From Colwellia sp. (GTDB taxonomy: Bacteria > Pseudomonadota > Gammaproteobacteria > Enterobacterales > Alteromonadaceae), in the NCBI RefSeq assembly GCF_013214175.1, contig NZ_JABSPA010000002.1:124001-188000 (forward strand): a stretch of DNA of 64,000 nt. The letters are read 5' to 3'. Below are positions 37,754 to 46,812 of the stretch, one piece after another. Numbering within the stretch: the stretch's first letter is position 1; the number at the start of each line of letters is the position of its first letter. Below the pieces are notes generated by a model, which worked only from the letters and a program-made list of their open reading frames with translations, ran no database searches and was not told the DNA's origin. Both the position numbers and the translations under genes were made by a program.

Positions 37754-37780
37754 GCCTACTTAAGCTCAGCACTCCTTACT

Positions 37781-37806
37781 AAAGGCGCTATTTTAGCGCT
37801 TTTTTT
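37781..37806 (+). terminator. Terminator of glmU
   Basis: GCGCTA-TTT-TAGCGC followed by seven T, 28-50 bp past the glmU stop. Confidence 0.9.
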
Positions 37807-37869
37807 GTGACTTTTTTTTAAGATAAGTTATAGCTAAGTCAAAGTAAAAAATTGCATTATCTTTCGGTA

Positions 37870-37927
37870 TGAAACATAATATCGATTATAGCGAAACTAA
37901 GTTGCGCAATTCGAAACTTTTCGAAAC
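37870..37927 (+). promoter_or_regulatory. Repeated CGAAAC operator upstream of DeoR-type gene
   Basis: CGAAAC occurs at 37892, 37912 and 37922, and TGAAAC at 37870; spacings of 22, 20 and 10 bp put the copies on one helical face. Closely repeated CGAAA/TTTCG units are typical of DeoR-family operators such as those of AgaR and GlpR relatives. The array lies 30-90 bp before the regulator gene, so autoregulation with control of glmS is the likely meaning. Confidence 0.6.
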
Positions 37928-37959
37928 AAACTAATCATAGAAGTTAAAAATAAAATCCT

Positions 37960-38724
37960 ATGTCTAAACGAAATACTCAACAACGTCGTCATAATATTAT
38001 TGCCGATTTAAATGCCCAGGGTGAAGTGAGCGTAGACAGCTTAGCCAAGCAATTTGATACTTCAGAAGTCACCATCAGAAAAGATCTAGCGGCACTGGAA
38101 AACAGTGGCTTATTGTTAAGGCGCTACGGTGGCGCAGTGGCCTTGCCTAGTGAAATTACTGAAGTAAAGACTGAGCAACTGTCGCAACAAAAGTTACTCA
38201 TAGCTAAAAAAGCGGCCATGCTTATTCGTGATCACAACCGCATTATCATTGATAGCGGTCAAACCACATCGGCTTTAGTCAGTGAGTTAGCCCATAAAAA
38301 AGGTTTAGTGGTAATGACCAATGCTTTGAGCATTGCTAACGAAATTCACGCCTTAGAAAATGAGCCGACATTATTGATGACCGGTGGTACTTGGGATGCT
38401 AATTCAGAGGCGTTTCAAGGGCAAGTTGCCGAGCAAGTATTACGCTCTTATGATTTTGACCAACTGTTTATTGGTGCCGACGGTATTGATATTAACCGTG
38501 GTACTACTACTTTTAATGAATTAATCGGCTTAAGCCGTGTTATGGCTGAAGTGGCTCGCGAAGTCATCGTGATGGTTGAATCGGCCAAAATAAGCAAGAA
38601 AATCCCTAATTTAGAACTAAACTGGCAGCAAATTCATACAGTGATCACCGATGATGGTCTCTCAGAAGAAATGCGCATAGCCTTAACGGAGCAAGGCGTA
38701 AAATTAATTATCGCCAAGGGCTAA
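37960..38724 (+). CDS. DeoR-family transcriptional regulator upstream of glmS
   Basis: A 254-residue repressor with an N-terminal HTH_DeoR (QQRRHNIIADLNAQGEVSVDSLAKQFDTSEVTIRKDLAALE) and a DeoRC sugar-phosphate sensor domain (about 75-235, with IDSGQTT, TGG and FIGADGID). It is co-oriented with glmS and 70 bp upstream. From that position it probably senses an amino-sugar phosphate and controls glmS and/or glmU; similar regulators next to glmS in related bacteria have been called GlmR, but I have not applied the symbol. A repeated operator lies just upstream. Confidence 0.9.
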   Translation: MSKRNTQQRRHNIIADLNAQGEVSVDSLAKQFDTSEVTIRKDLAALENSGLLLRRYGGAVALPSEITEVKTEQLSQQKLLIAKKAAMLIRDHNRIIIDSGQTTSALVSELAHKKGLVVMTNALSIANEIHALENEPTLLMTGGTWDANSEAFQGQVAEQVLRSYDFDQLFIGADGIDINRGTTTFNELIGLSRVMAEVAREVIVMVESAKISKKIPNLELNWQQIHTVITDDGLSEEMRIALTEQGVKLIIAKG

Positions 38725-38794
38725 CTTAAACAAGCTATTCAAGTTAGTTAAGCTCAAAATAATCAAATATGAACAATGAAAAGGAATCAATATT

Positions 38795-40624
38795 ATGTGT
38801 GGCATAGTCGGCGCAGTAGCCCAACGCGATGTAGCAGATATTTTAGTAGAAGGTTTAAAGCGATTAGAGTATCGCGGTTATGATTCTGCTGGTGTAGCGG
38901 TGATCAATAATAACAAACTTTTTACCACCAAACGTTTAGGTAAAGTACAAGAGCTTGACCAAGCGCTTACCGAAACTCCGTTAGCTGGTGGCACAGGTAT
39001 AGCTCATACTCGCTGGGCCACTCATGGTGCACCAAGTGAAGTGAACGCTCACCCACATGTATCAAATAATACTATCGCGGTAGTACATAACGGCATTATT
39101 GAGAACCATCAAGCTTTACGTACCCAGCTGCAAGGCTTAGGTTACGAATTTTTATCGCAAACCGATACTGAAGTGATTACTCACTTGGTTCATCATGAAC
39201 TAAAAACCAGTGCTAGTTTACTCGAAGCCGTACAAAAAACGGTTAAACAACTTGAAGGTGCTTACGGCACAGTTGTTATGGATAGTCGCGACCAAGACAA
39301 TCTTATTGTTGCTCGTTCAGGTAGCCCATTAGTGATTGGTTATGGTTTAGGCGAGAATTTTATTGCCTCTGATATCATGGCTTTATTGCCAGTAACTCGT
39401 AAATTCTCTTACCTTGAAGAAGGTGATGTCGCGCAAATTAGTCGCTTTGACGTGAAAATTTATGATATTGATGGTAAACCAGTAGTACGTGAAGCGAAAG
39501 AAGTTAGCGTATCCCACGATAGTGGTGACAAAGGTGAATACCGTCACTACATGCTAAAAGAAACGTACGAGCAACCGACTGCTATTCGTAATGCCTTAGA
39601 AGGCCGAGTCGTTGGTGGCGGTATAGATATCAATACCTTTGGCGAAGGCGCTGACGAGATATTTAAAAACGTAGAACATATACAAATTATTGCTTGTGGT
39701 ACCAGCTACCATTCAGGCATGGTAGCAAGATATTGGTTAGAAGAATTGGCCGGTGTTTCATGTAATATTGAAATTGCCAGTGAATTTAGATACCGTAAAT
39801 CGTTTGTGCCAAAAAACGCTCTATTAGTTACCATTTCACAATCAGGTGAAACCGCAGATACCTTAGCTGCGTTACGTTTAGCGAAAGAGATTGGCTATCA
39901 ATCAAGCTTAGTTATTTGTAATGTGCCGGGCTCATCATTAGTACGTGAATCTGACCTAGCCTTTATGACTAAAGCGGGCGTTGAAATTGGCGTAGCTTCA
40001 ACGAAAGCTTTCACTACACAACTTGTTGGCTTATTAATGATGACCGTAGCCATTGGCCAACATCATGGTATGACTAAAGAAAAACAAGCCGAAATTTGCC
40101 AATCATTAATGTCATTACCGGCAAAACTTGATGAAGTATTAGCACTTGCCTCTTCAATTGAAGACTTAGCCGAAGACTTTGCCGATAAAAATCATGCACT
40201 ATTTTTAGGCCGTGGTGATCAATACCCAATAGCTATGGAAGGTGCCTTGAAGCTGAAAGAGATTTCATATATTCATGCTGAAGCCTATGCTGCTGGCGAA
40301 CTTAAACATGGTCCATTAGCGCTTATTGATGCTGAAATGCCGGTAATTGTCGTAGCGCCAAAAAATGATTTAATTGAGAAACTTAAATCAAACGTTGAAG
40401 AAGTACGTGCCCGTGGCGGCTTAATGTATGTCTTCGCTGATAGCGATGCTAACTTCGCTAGCGATGACACCATGAAAGTGATTGATGTGCCAGTGTGTGA
40501 TGACATTATCGCGCCAATCGTTTACACCTTACCTTTACAGCTACTTTCTTATTATGTAGCCATAATCAAAGGTACTGATGTTGACCAACCTCGTAATTTA
40601 GCAAAATCAGTTACTGTTGAATAA
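38795..40624 (+). CDS. glmS: Glutamine-fructose-6-phosphate aminotransferase
   Basis: GlmS makes glucosamine-6-phosphate from fructose-6-phosphate and glutamine, the entry to amino-sugar synthesis. Met-Cys2-Gly (MCGIVGA) gives the N-terminal nucleophile glutaminase; two SIS domains follow (about 280-600, with [17 protein letters not shown] and ending LAKSVTVE). 609 residues is normal. AAGGAA lies upstream. There is no glmS ribozyme; control is expected through the DeoR-type protein or small RNAs. It consumes glutamine nitrogen supplied ultimately by the neighbouring nitrate-assimilation genes. Confidence 0.97.
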   Translation: MCGIVGAVAQRDVADILVEGLKRLEYRGYDSAGVAVINNNKLFTTKRLGKVQELDQALTETPLAGGTGIAHTRWATHGAPSEVNAHPHVSNNTIAVVHNGIIENHQALRTQLQGLGYEFLSQTDTEVITHLVHHELKTSASLLEAVQKTVKQLEGAYGTVVMDSRDQDNLIVARSGSPLVIGYGLGENFIASDIMALLPVTRKFSYLEEGDVAQISRFDVKIYDIDGKPVVREAKEVSVSHDSGDKGEYRHYMLKETYEQPTAIRNALEGRVVGGGIDINTFGEGADEIFKNVEHIQIIACGTSYHSGMVARYWLEELAGVSCNIEIASEFRYRKSFVPKNALLVTISQSGETADTLAALRLAKEIGYQSSLVICNVPGSSLVRESDLAFMTKAGVEIGVASTKAFTTQLVGLLMMTVAIGQHHGMTKEKQAEICQSLMSLPAKLDEVLALASSIEDLAEDFADKNHALFLGRGDQYPIAMEGALKLKEISYIHAEAYAAGELKHGPLALIDAEMPVIVVAPKNDLIEKLKSNVEEVRARGGLMYVFADSDANFASDDTMKVIDVPVCDDIIAPIVYTLPLQLLSYYVAIIKGTDVDQPRNLAKSVTVE

Positions 40625-40702
40625 GCCATTTAAATGAAATGGTGACCTATTAGTTGCTATTTTTGGCTGCTAAATAAAGCTGGCATCATCTCAGCTTGAA
40701 CT

Positions 40703-40735
40703 AAAGCGACTTACTCTTTGAGTAGTCGCTTTTTT
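40703..40735 (+). terminator. Terminator of glmS, member of a repeated terminator family
   Basis: AAAGCGACT-t-ACTC-ttt-GAGT-AGTCGCTTT followed by more T. Nearly the same sequence forms the terminators at 42066 and 44427. Confidence 0.88.
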
Positions 40736-40960
40736 ATTGCCTTGCTCGAAGAGATTACTTTCAAAAGGACTTAGTTAGTAACCTTTAATATGTACACTTA
40801 AGTTTTATTATTTAATTGCTAGTAGCTCAATAAATGGTTAAATTTAAGCAAATATTTTGCATTGCAACCGCTGGTTGACAAAATAACAACCGAGCTTGCT
40901 AGTCTGCAACTACTGATTTTCCTATGCTTGGCACTCATTTAACAGGGTAGAGTAAACTAT
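40736..40960. promoter_or_regulatory. Promoter region of XRE gene with paired palindromes
   Basis: TTGCATTGCAA (40857-40867) and CAACCGCTGGTTG (40865-40877) overlap by three bases, and the second runs into TTGACA (40875-40880), a consensus -35. A -10 is unclear (TAGTCT at a 19-bp spacing). Palindromes over a -35 are a good candidate for autorepression by the XRE protein. Confidence 0.45.
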
Positions 40961-41938
40961 ATGATATTAGCAGATAAGATTATCAAATTAAGAAAGCAAT
41001 CATGTTGGTCGCAGGAAGAACTGGCTGAGAAGATGAATATTTCGAGACAGTCTGTCTCGAAATGGGAAAGTACAAATAGCATACCTGATTTAAATAAAAT
41101 AATTATGTTAGCGGATATTTTTGACGTTACCACTGACTTTTTACTGAAAGATGAATACGAAACTTTTGATGCTGTAACTGAAAGTAAAGAGCCGAGCGTT
41201 ACTCAAATTACTTTAGAGCAGGCACTAAAATATGTAGAAAATAAAATTGATGCTTCTAACTTAGTTACTAAGGGAGTGATGTTTTGTTTATGCTCAGTAG
41301 TGCCACTATTTTTCTTTTTAGCCATGGCTGGAACAAATAAATTAAACATGACTGATGATGTGGCTGCAGGACTTGGTGTATTAAGTATATTGATAATGGT
41401 TTCTATAGGCGTTAGTTATTTTATCAAAACTAACCAATATGAGAGTGGCATAGCAACAATAGATAGTGAACCATTTGAACTAGCTTATGGTGTTCATAGT
41501 GTGATTCAAGAAAAATTACAAAAGTTTTTACCTCGCTATAACTTAAGGTTATCAATAGCTATATTCTTGTTTATCGTCAGTATTATGCCGTTAATTTTTG
41601 CTAATATGTTTTTTGAAGGCGAAGAAATTACTTTTATGATGCTGATTATACTTCTTTTCATCATAGCTACAGGAATCTATATTTTGATCCCTGTTTCTGC
41701 TAGATATGATGCTTATAATAATATTCTCAAAGATAACTTTGTCACAGAAAAAAGTAAACGAGAAAAACGCACAGAAAAACTAGCGGCATTCTATTGGCCG
41801 TTGCTAACAGCCATATTCCTTGGCTGGAGTTTATGGACCATGAATTGGGGAGTTACCTGGATCATCTGGCCTGTAGGGGCGGTACTTTTTGCAGCATTAG
41901 TGGGGTTAATGGAGTTAATGGAGAAAGAAGAGCCTTAA
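40961..41938 (+). CDS. Membrane-anchored XRE-family regulator
   Basis: A 325-residue protein with an N-terminal Cro/C1 helix-turn-helix (IIKLRKQSCWSQEELAEKMNISRQSVSKWES, about 5-65) and a C-terminal half with about six hydrophobic segments in pairs (about 103-122, 130-152, 200-222, 226-248, 268-288, 293-315). This layout is common in Firmicutes and sporadic in gammaproteobacteria, so the gene may be acquired. It may sense membrane state or a partner transporter. No target is evident besides the possible operator at its own promoter. The 3' end is followed by a small palindromic element and a shared terminator. Confidence 0.85.
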   Translation: MILADKIIKLRKQSCWSQEELAEKMNISRQSVSKWESTNSIPDLNKIIMLADIFDVTTDFLLKDEYETFDAVTESKEPSVTQITLEQALKYVENKIDASNLVTKGVMFCLCSVVPLFFFLAMAGTNKLNMTDDVAAGLGVLSILIMVSIGVSYFIKTNQYESGIATIDSEPFELAYGVHSVIQEKLQKFLPRYNLRLSIAIFLFIVSIMPLIFANMFFEGEEITFMMLIILLFIIATGIYILIPVSARYDAYNNILKDNFVTEKSKREKRTEKLAAFYWPLLTAIFLGWSLWTMNWGVTWIIWPVGAVLFAALVGLMELMEKEEP

Positions 41939-42007
41939 CAGGGGATCATTCTTATTCACATGCAAATAAATTAAGGTAAAGCTCGCCAAAAAACTTATCT
42001 AAACAGT

Positions 42008-42053
42008 TATACCCGTTACCCATCAAAGAAGCGCTTGCATGGTAGCGGGTATA
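42008..42053. repeat. 46-bp palindromic relative of the MITE-like element
   Basis: TATACCCGTTACC (42008-42020) and GGTAGCGGGTATA (42041-42053) are inverted with one wobble, around a 20-nt centre containing AAGCGCTT. The ends match those of the element at 23050-23313, so this looks like a deletion derivative or a separate short class. Confidence 0.7.
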
Positions 42054-42065
42054 TCTATGATAAAT

Positions 42066-42101
42066 AAAAAGCGACTAACTCTTTGAGTAGTCGCTTTTTT
42101 T
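42066..42101. terminator. Bidirectional terminator between XRE gene and Bcr/CflA gene
   Basis: AAAAAGCGACT-AACTC-ttt-GAGT-AGTCGCTTTTTTT has A-run and T-run on the two sides, so it can serve both the plus-strand regulator and the minus-strand transporter. It is almost identical to the glmS terminator. Confidence 0.88.
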
Positions 42102-42110
42102 AGATGTTTA

Positions 42111-43313
42111 TCAAGAGTGCACTTGTTCAACATGCCAATGTGATAAACGAGAGAGTGACATAGCCAGCAACAATACACTCGCACCGCCACCAATCATTAA
42201 CGCACTAGCATAAGGTGCACTTAAATCAGTTTGTTGTATTAAGGCAGTCAATAAGGCAGCGCCACCCATTTGAATACAGCCCAAAATAGCGGTTGCAGTA
42301 CCAGCTCGTTGGCCAAAGCCACTTAAAGCCATACTTGTTGCCGGACCTAATAGTAAAGCAAAACCAATACATAATAATATCATTGGTAACATAAAATATA
42401 GCGCAGCAGTTAAAGAGCTTTCAACGGGAAGTTGTTGCAAAATTAGTTGCAAAACAGCTGAAGCTATCATCAACCATAAAGCGCATAAAACAGTTGGTCG
42501 GTTACCTAACTTTTTAATCACCTTAGGCGCAATAAAACAGGCGGCAATATTAATTAAGGCATTAAAACCAAATAAATAACTAAAACTGAGTTCCGCGATG
42601 CCTAAATGTTTAATCACCCAGCCAGGTGAATAAGAAACATAAGTTAAAATTGATGCCATGGCGACCATGCAACACACAGCATAAAATACAAAGTGACTGT
42701 TTGCTAACATAGGTTGATAAGATGCCCAGCGATACAAGGCTTTAGTTGTCACCGTTGTTTTAGGACGTGTTTCAGGTAATTTCAGCACGACAATTATCAG
42801 CACTAAAATCGCATAGAGCATCATAAATATGAATGTTGAACGCCAGCCAAATTGTAATGCTAATAACCCACCTAATGTTGGCGCTAGTGCAGGAATCACA
42901 CAAATAAGACCATTTAAATAACTATAATAATAGGCACTTTCTTTAGCAGGAAAAGTATCTCGAACAGCACTAAATACCACGATGGATGTTGCACATGCGG
43001 CTAGACCTTGAAGGATTCTTGCTAGCTGTAAATGTTGAAAGTCACTAACATTAGCGGCAAGTAAGCTGCTTAATATATATAAAATAATGCCAAATAAAGC
43101 GATGGGTTTTCGCCCGAATCGATCCGCTAATGGGCCAACTAAAATTTGGCCAATACCCATCGCCAGCATAAACAGAACGATTGTTGATTGTATTTCGGTA
43201 TTTGAAACACCAAACTCATCAGCCATAACAGGCATTGAAGGTAAATAAATGTCGATGGCAAGTGGCGACAAGACCACCATGATCATTAAAATAGGTAATA
43301 AGCTTAATCTCAC
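42111..43313 (-). CDS. Bcr/CflA-type MFS drug efflux transporter
   Basis: A 400-residue, 12-TM major facilitator of the drug:proton antiporter-1 class. Signature segments are SPLAIDIYLPSMPVMADEF in helix 1, ILVGPLADRFGRKPI in loop 2-3 and LARILQGLAACATSIV in helix 4, as in Bcr of E. coli (bicyclomycin, sulfonamides). It is divergent from a LysR regulator 97 bp away, the usual layout when the regulator controls the pump. Substrate not readable. Confidence 0.92.
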   Translation of the reverse strand: MRLSLLPILMIMVVLSPLAIDIYLPSMPVMADEFGVSNTEIQSTIVLFMLAMGIGQILVGPLADRFGRKPIALFGIILYILSSLLAANVSDFQHLQLARILQGLAACATSIVVFSAVRDTFPAKESAYYYSYLNGLICVIPALAPTLGGLLALQFGWRSTFIFMMLYAILVLIIVVLKLPETRPKTTVTTKALYRWASYQPMLANSHFVFYAVCCMVAMASILTYVSYSPGWVIKHLGIAELSFSYLFGFNALINIAACFIAPKVIKKLGNRPTVLCALWLMIASAVLQLILQQLPVESSLTAALYFMLPMILLCIGFALLLGPATSMALSGFGQRAGTATAILGCIQMGGAALLTALIQQTDLSAPYASALMIGGGASVLLLAMSLSRLSHWHVEQVHS

Positions 43314-43410
43314 TTGTTACTCCTGAGTGCAAAGAAGCACAGTGTAATCCAAGCATGATATGAATAGAAATGGTATATTTTCAGAAGAGAATTTCCTTGG
43401 AGGAATATCT

Positions 43411-44364
43411 ATGAAAATTGAGAGTCTTACACGTATAGACTTAAACCTTTTAGTTATCTTACAAGTACTATTAGAAGAGCAAAGCGTCACCAGAGCCGCA
43501 CATCGTTTAAATGTAAGTCAATCAGCGTTGAGTAAAAGCCTAGCTCGGTTAAGAAGCAGTTTGAATGACCCACTTTTTAGCCGAACAGCTTATGGCTTAA
43601 AACCTACAGCTCACGCACTGCAAATAAAACAGCAGTTACCCAATTTACTACAACATATATATCAACTTACTCAAGCGCCCAGTTTTGAACCCAAAACGAG
43701 CAATCGACGCTTTTCAATTAGTATGTTAGAAAGTGCTTATGCGGCCTTACTGCCCAGTTACATTGGTCCAGTGTTACAGCAGGCCCCTAATATATGTTTA
43801 GACACTTTAAGCTGGTCAAAAAATTCTATACAAGAGTTACAACAAGGAAGTATCGACTTTGGCATTACAGCGCTAGAATTATCCGATGATGGTACTTTAA
43901 ATCTTGATAAGTTAGCTGATGATATTGATTACTCACTATTGCTGAACGACCAACATGTTTGCCTAGTTAATGATAGGCATCCGGTATTAGCAGACGTTGA
44001 AAAAAACGTGTGGAGTATGGAAAGCTATTTAGCGCACAACCACCTGCAAGTACGTTGTGAAGGCAAAGAATGGTGGGAACTAGACTATTTTTTAGCATCG
44101 CAAAACAAACAACGGAATATCATTTGCACACTGCCTGATTTTTACGGAGCCGCAAGTGTTTGTGCACATAGCGATCTTATTTTCACTTTACCCTCGAGTT
44201 TTGTTAGTCATGCCCAAAAACTCTACCCGTTAAAAGAAATCTCTTTGCCAATTGATTTTTCTCGGATTGCCTATGTTTTATTGTGGCATCAGAGGAATAA
44301 TGAGGAGCCGGGTCATAAATGGCTACGAGATATGATATGCAAGAGTATTAACAAACATAATTAA
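43411..44364 (+). CDS. LysR-family transcriptional regulator
   Basis: A regulator of about 317 residues: N-terminal winged HTH (DLNLLVILQVLLEEQSVTRAAHRLNVSQSALSKSLARLR) and a C-terminal periplasmic-binding-like effector domain. The HTH with 'RIDLNLL' opening places it among NodD/LeuO-like LysR proteins. I start at ATG 43411 because GGAGGA lies five bases before it; an ATG at 43360 would add 17 residues unlike the family. It is divergent from the Bcr/CflA transporter and probably controls it. Followed by a member of the shared terminator family. Confidence 0.9.
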   Translation: MKIESLTRIDLNLLVILQVLLEEQSVTRAAHRLNVSQSALSKSLARLRSSLNDPLFSRTAYGLKPTAHALQIKQQLPNLLQHIYQLTQAPSFEPKTSNRRFSISMLESAYAALLPSYIGPVLQQAPNICLDTLSWSKNSIQELQQGSIDFGITALELSDDGTLNLDKLADDIDYSLLLNDQHVCLVNDRHPVLADVEKNVWSMESYLAHNHLQVRCEGKEWWELDYFLASQNKQRNIICTLPDFYGAASVCAHSDLIFTLPSSFVSHAQKLYPLKEISLPIDFSRIAYVLLWHQRNNEEPGHKWLRDMICKSINKHN

Positions 44365-44426
44365 GGCTCTACGTACCTATCAATGGTTCTTATTCTGTTA
44401 CAGCTGATACCAAGACGGAATTTAAT

Positions 44427-44457
44427 AAGCGACTTATTTTTTGAGTCGTCGCTTTTT
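44427..44457 (+). terminator. Terminator after LysR gene
   Basis: AAGCGACT ... AGTCGTCGCTTTTTT, a diverged third member of the terminator family found at 40703 and 42066. Confidence 0.75.
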
Positions 44458-44907
44458 TATATTTTCTTGTCGTGATTATGGTTGCTAAATACCTAAACAG
44501 CCCAGAATACACAGTAAAACAAAATGCAGATATGCAAAGTGCACAGATTGCAGCGTAAAATTTTAAGCTCTATGTACTGCTGGTCTCGAACATGATACCT
44601 GAGCTTTGCCAGATAAAATAGCAATCTGGGTTCATATTAGTCATGGTGGCAACTTCATAATTTTCACCTTGAAGATATAGATAAAACTAAAGTCAGTTGT
44701 GCTGAAATGTAATGATATTAAGTAGGGATATTTTATCGGCTAAAAATGTTTTACAATCCTAAATCTTTACTTACAGCTATTCGATGTTGCAGCTGCTAAG
44801 TTTGAGTAGGCGAACTTTTCTTAATTACCAACAACCTAGTGCAAGTTAGGAAGTCCATTCAACCATTTTTCCCTTGGTGGAAAATTACAGGCAATAAAGA
44901 AATAACT
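44458..44907. other. Spacer upstream of gamma-glutamyltransferase
   Basis: No assured gene. On the minus strand, 44570-44686 reads as a 38-residue open stretch bounded by stops (FYLYLQGENYEVATMTNMNP...), protein-like in composition but with no initiation signal; it may be a gene remnant. Otherwise AT-rich and unremarkable. Confidence 0.35.
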
Positions 44908-46785
44908 ATGCAAAAATATTTTATTACCCCTATTAAGAAACGGTCATTTTTAAGCGTTTTTCTTCGCACCAAACCACAATATGCGGTAATCAAATTGACC
45001 TGTTGCTTCTTAGCTTTTATTTCTGCAAACAGTGTTGCCAACACAGTTGCAAATACCGTTATTAGCGCCACTGAGCAAGTTAAAAAAGTTGAGGTGCCGC
45101 GTTTATGGCAATTGGTTGATTATTACGATGTAAACCATCCTGTTATAGGCAGAAAAGGCATGGTGGTTAGCCAAAAACGCATCGCCAGTGAAGTGGGTGC
45201 GGATATTCTCCGCCGAGGTGGTAATGCTATTGATGCAGCGGTAGCTGTTGGTTTTGCTTTAACTGTGGTCTTGCCACGAGCAGGGAATTTAGCCGGTGGT
45301 GGCTTTATGCTTGTGCACTTAGCTGAGCAAGATAAAACCATTGCCATTGATTATCGAGAGACCGCTCCATCATCAGCATACCGAGATGTTTTCCTTGATG
45401 TACAGGGCAATCCGGTAGTAAATAAATCACTAAAAACATTATCAGCATCAGGCGTACCTGGTACAGTCGCGGGCTTGTATTATGCCCTTGAACACTATGG
45501 TTCAATGTCTTGGTCTGAAGTAATAAAACCGGCAGAAAAATTAGCTAGAAATGGCGTGGTTGTTGATGATGATATGGCGCGATTTTTTTATAAAGACCAA
45601 ATATTTCTTTCACGTACTGCAGAAACATGCCGAGTATTTTTAAAAGAAAACTGCCTACCTTATCAAGCGGGTGATCTTTTTATCCAAGAAGATCTTGCCA
45701 ATAGCTTAGCTTACTTGCGAGAGCACGGTAAAGCGGGCTTTTACCAAGGTGAGATTGCCAAAAAAATGGTTGCGATAATGGAGCAGGGTGATGGTCTTAT
45801 TACCGCTAAAGACCTAGCGGATTATACCGTGAAAGAAGAAGCGCCTATTCGTGGTACCTTTAATGGCTATGAAATTTTAACCATGCCGCCGCCAAGCTCT
45901 GGTGGTGTTCATCTGATTCAAATGTTAAATATGCTGGAAGCACTTAACTTAGACAATATTCAGCAAGGCTCTGCCGCCATGATCCATCTGCAAACTGAAA
46001 TTTTTAAGCGTGCTTTTGCCGACCGGAGTACCTTTTTAGGTGACCCTGATTTTGTGCAAGTGCCAAGTAAGGGCTTAACCAGTAAAAAATACGCCCAAGA
46101 TTTAAGTAAAAGTATTAAGCGTAATAAAATCACCCCTTCAACAGACATTAAAGCTGGTGAGCCAAGTAAATATGAAAGCCCTGATACTACGCATTTTTCT
46201 GTCATGGATGCTGCGGGTAATGTAGTCAGTAATACTTATACCTTAAATCATAATTACGGTAGTGGTATTACTATTCCTGGCACAGGCATTTTACTTAATA
46301 ACACCATGGATGATTTTTCACTAAAACCGGGTAGTCCAAATAGTTATGGCCTAATTGGTGGTAAAGCTAATGCTATTGCGGCAAACAAACGCCCGCTAAG
46401 TTCAATGACGCCAACGATAGTGTTAAAAGATGGTAAACCTTATATTGCTACAGGCACTCCTGGCGGCAGTAAAATTATCACGGCAGTATTTCAACAATTG
46501 GTTAATGTTTTATATTTCGAAATGAATATTGCTGAGGCGACCAATGCACCAAGGGTTCATCATCAATGGCAACCCGATATTTTATATGTGGAAAGAAATA
46601 CTCCGGCAGATACCGTCGATAACTTAAAAGCGCAGGGTTATACCGTAGTCGTCTCTAGTTCATTGGGTAGCTTGCAAAGTATTATGAGACATAATGGCGT
46701 GTTTTTAGGTGCGGCAGATCCACGCAGACCCGGTGCAGCGGCTATAGCCGTTGATAGTATAAATGAGCGAGTAAAAAAGCAATGA
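44908..46785 (+). CDS. ggt: Gamma-glutamyltransferase
   Basis: A periplasmic N-terminal-nucleophile enzyme that cleaves glutathione and transfers gamma-glutamyl groups. I start at ATG 44908 (about 625 residues), which gives a long basic N-terminus and a hydrophobic stretch (VIKLTCCFLAFISANSVAN); a GTG at 44839 would lengthen it further. The maturation site is in SPDTTHFSVMD, where the internal Thr becomes the small-subunit N-terminus; MPPPSSGGVHLIQMLN and the substrate-binding SSMTPTIVLKDGKP and TGTPGGSKIITAV segments are present. Probably transcribed with the hypothetical gene 27 bp downstream. Confidence 0.93.
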   Translation: MQKYFITPIKKRSFLSVFLRTKPQYAVIKLTCCFLAFISANSVANTVANTVISATEQVKKVEVPRLWQLVDYYDVNHPVIGRKGMVVSQKRIASEVGADILRRGGNAIDAAVAVGFALTVVLPRAGNLAGGGFMLVHLAEQDKTIAIDYRETAPSSAYRDVFLDVQGNPVVNKSLKTLSASGVPGTVAGLYYALEHYGSMSWSEVIKPAEKLARNGVVVDDDMARFFYKDQIFLSRTAETCRVFLKENCLPYQAGDLFIQEDLANSLAYLREHGKAGFYQGEIAKKMVAIMEQGDGLITAKDLADYTVKEEAPIRGTFNGYEILTMPPPSSGGVHLIQMLNMLEALNLDNIQQGSAAMIHLQTEIFKRAFADRSTFLGDPDFVQVPSKGLTSKKYAQDLSKSIKRNKITPSTDIKAGEPSKYESPDTTHFSVMDAAGNVVSNTYTLNHNYGSGITIPGTGILLNNTMDDFSLKPGSPNSYGLIGGKANAIAANKRPLSSMTPTIVLKDGKPYIATGTPGGSKIITAVFQQLVNVLYFEMNIAEATNAPRVHHQWQPDILYVERNTPADTVDNLKAQGYTVVVSSSLGSLQSIMRHNGVFLGAADPRRPGAAAIAVDSINERVKKQ

Positions 46786-46812
46786 ACTTTCGCCTTAATT
46801 GGAGCCTAGCAA

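Noticed and set aside
38725..38794. glmS ribozyme in the glmS leader
   Set aside because: The leader is only about 70 bp and lacks the ribozyme core; this regulation belongs to Gram-positive bacteria.
44570..44686. 38-residue open minus-strand stretch before ggt
   Set aside because: Protein-like residues but no start codon context and no recognised family; kept only as a note in the spacer entry.
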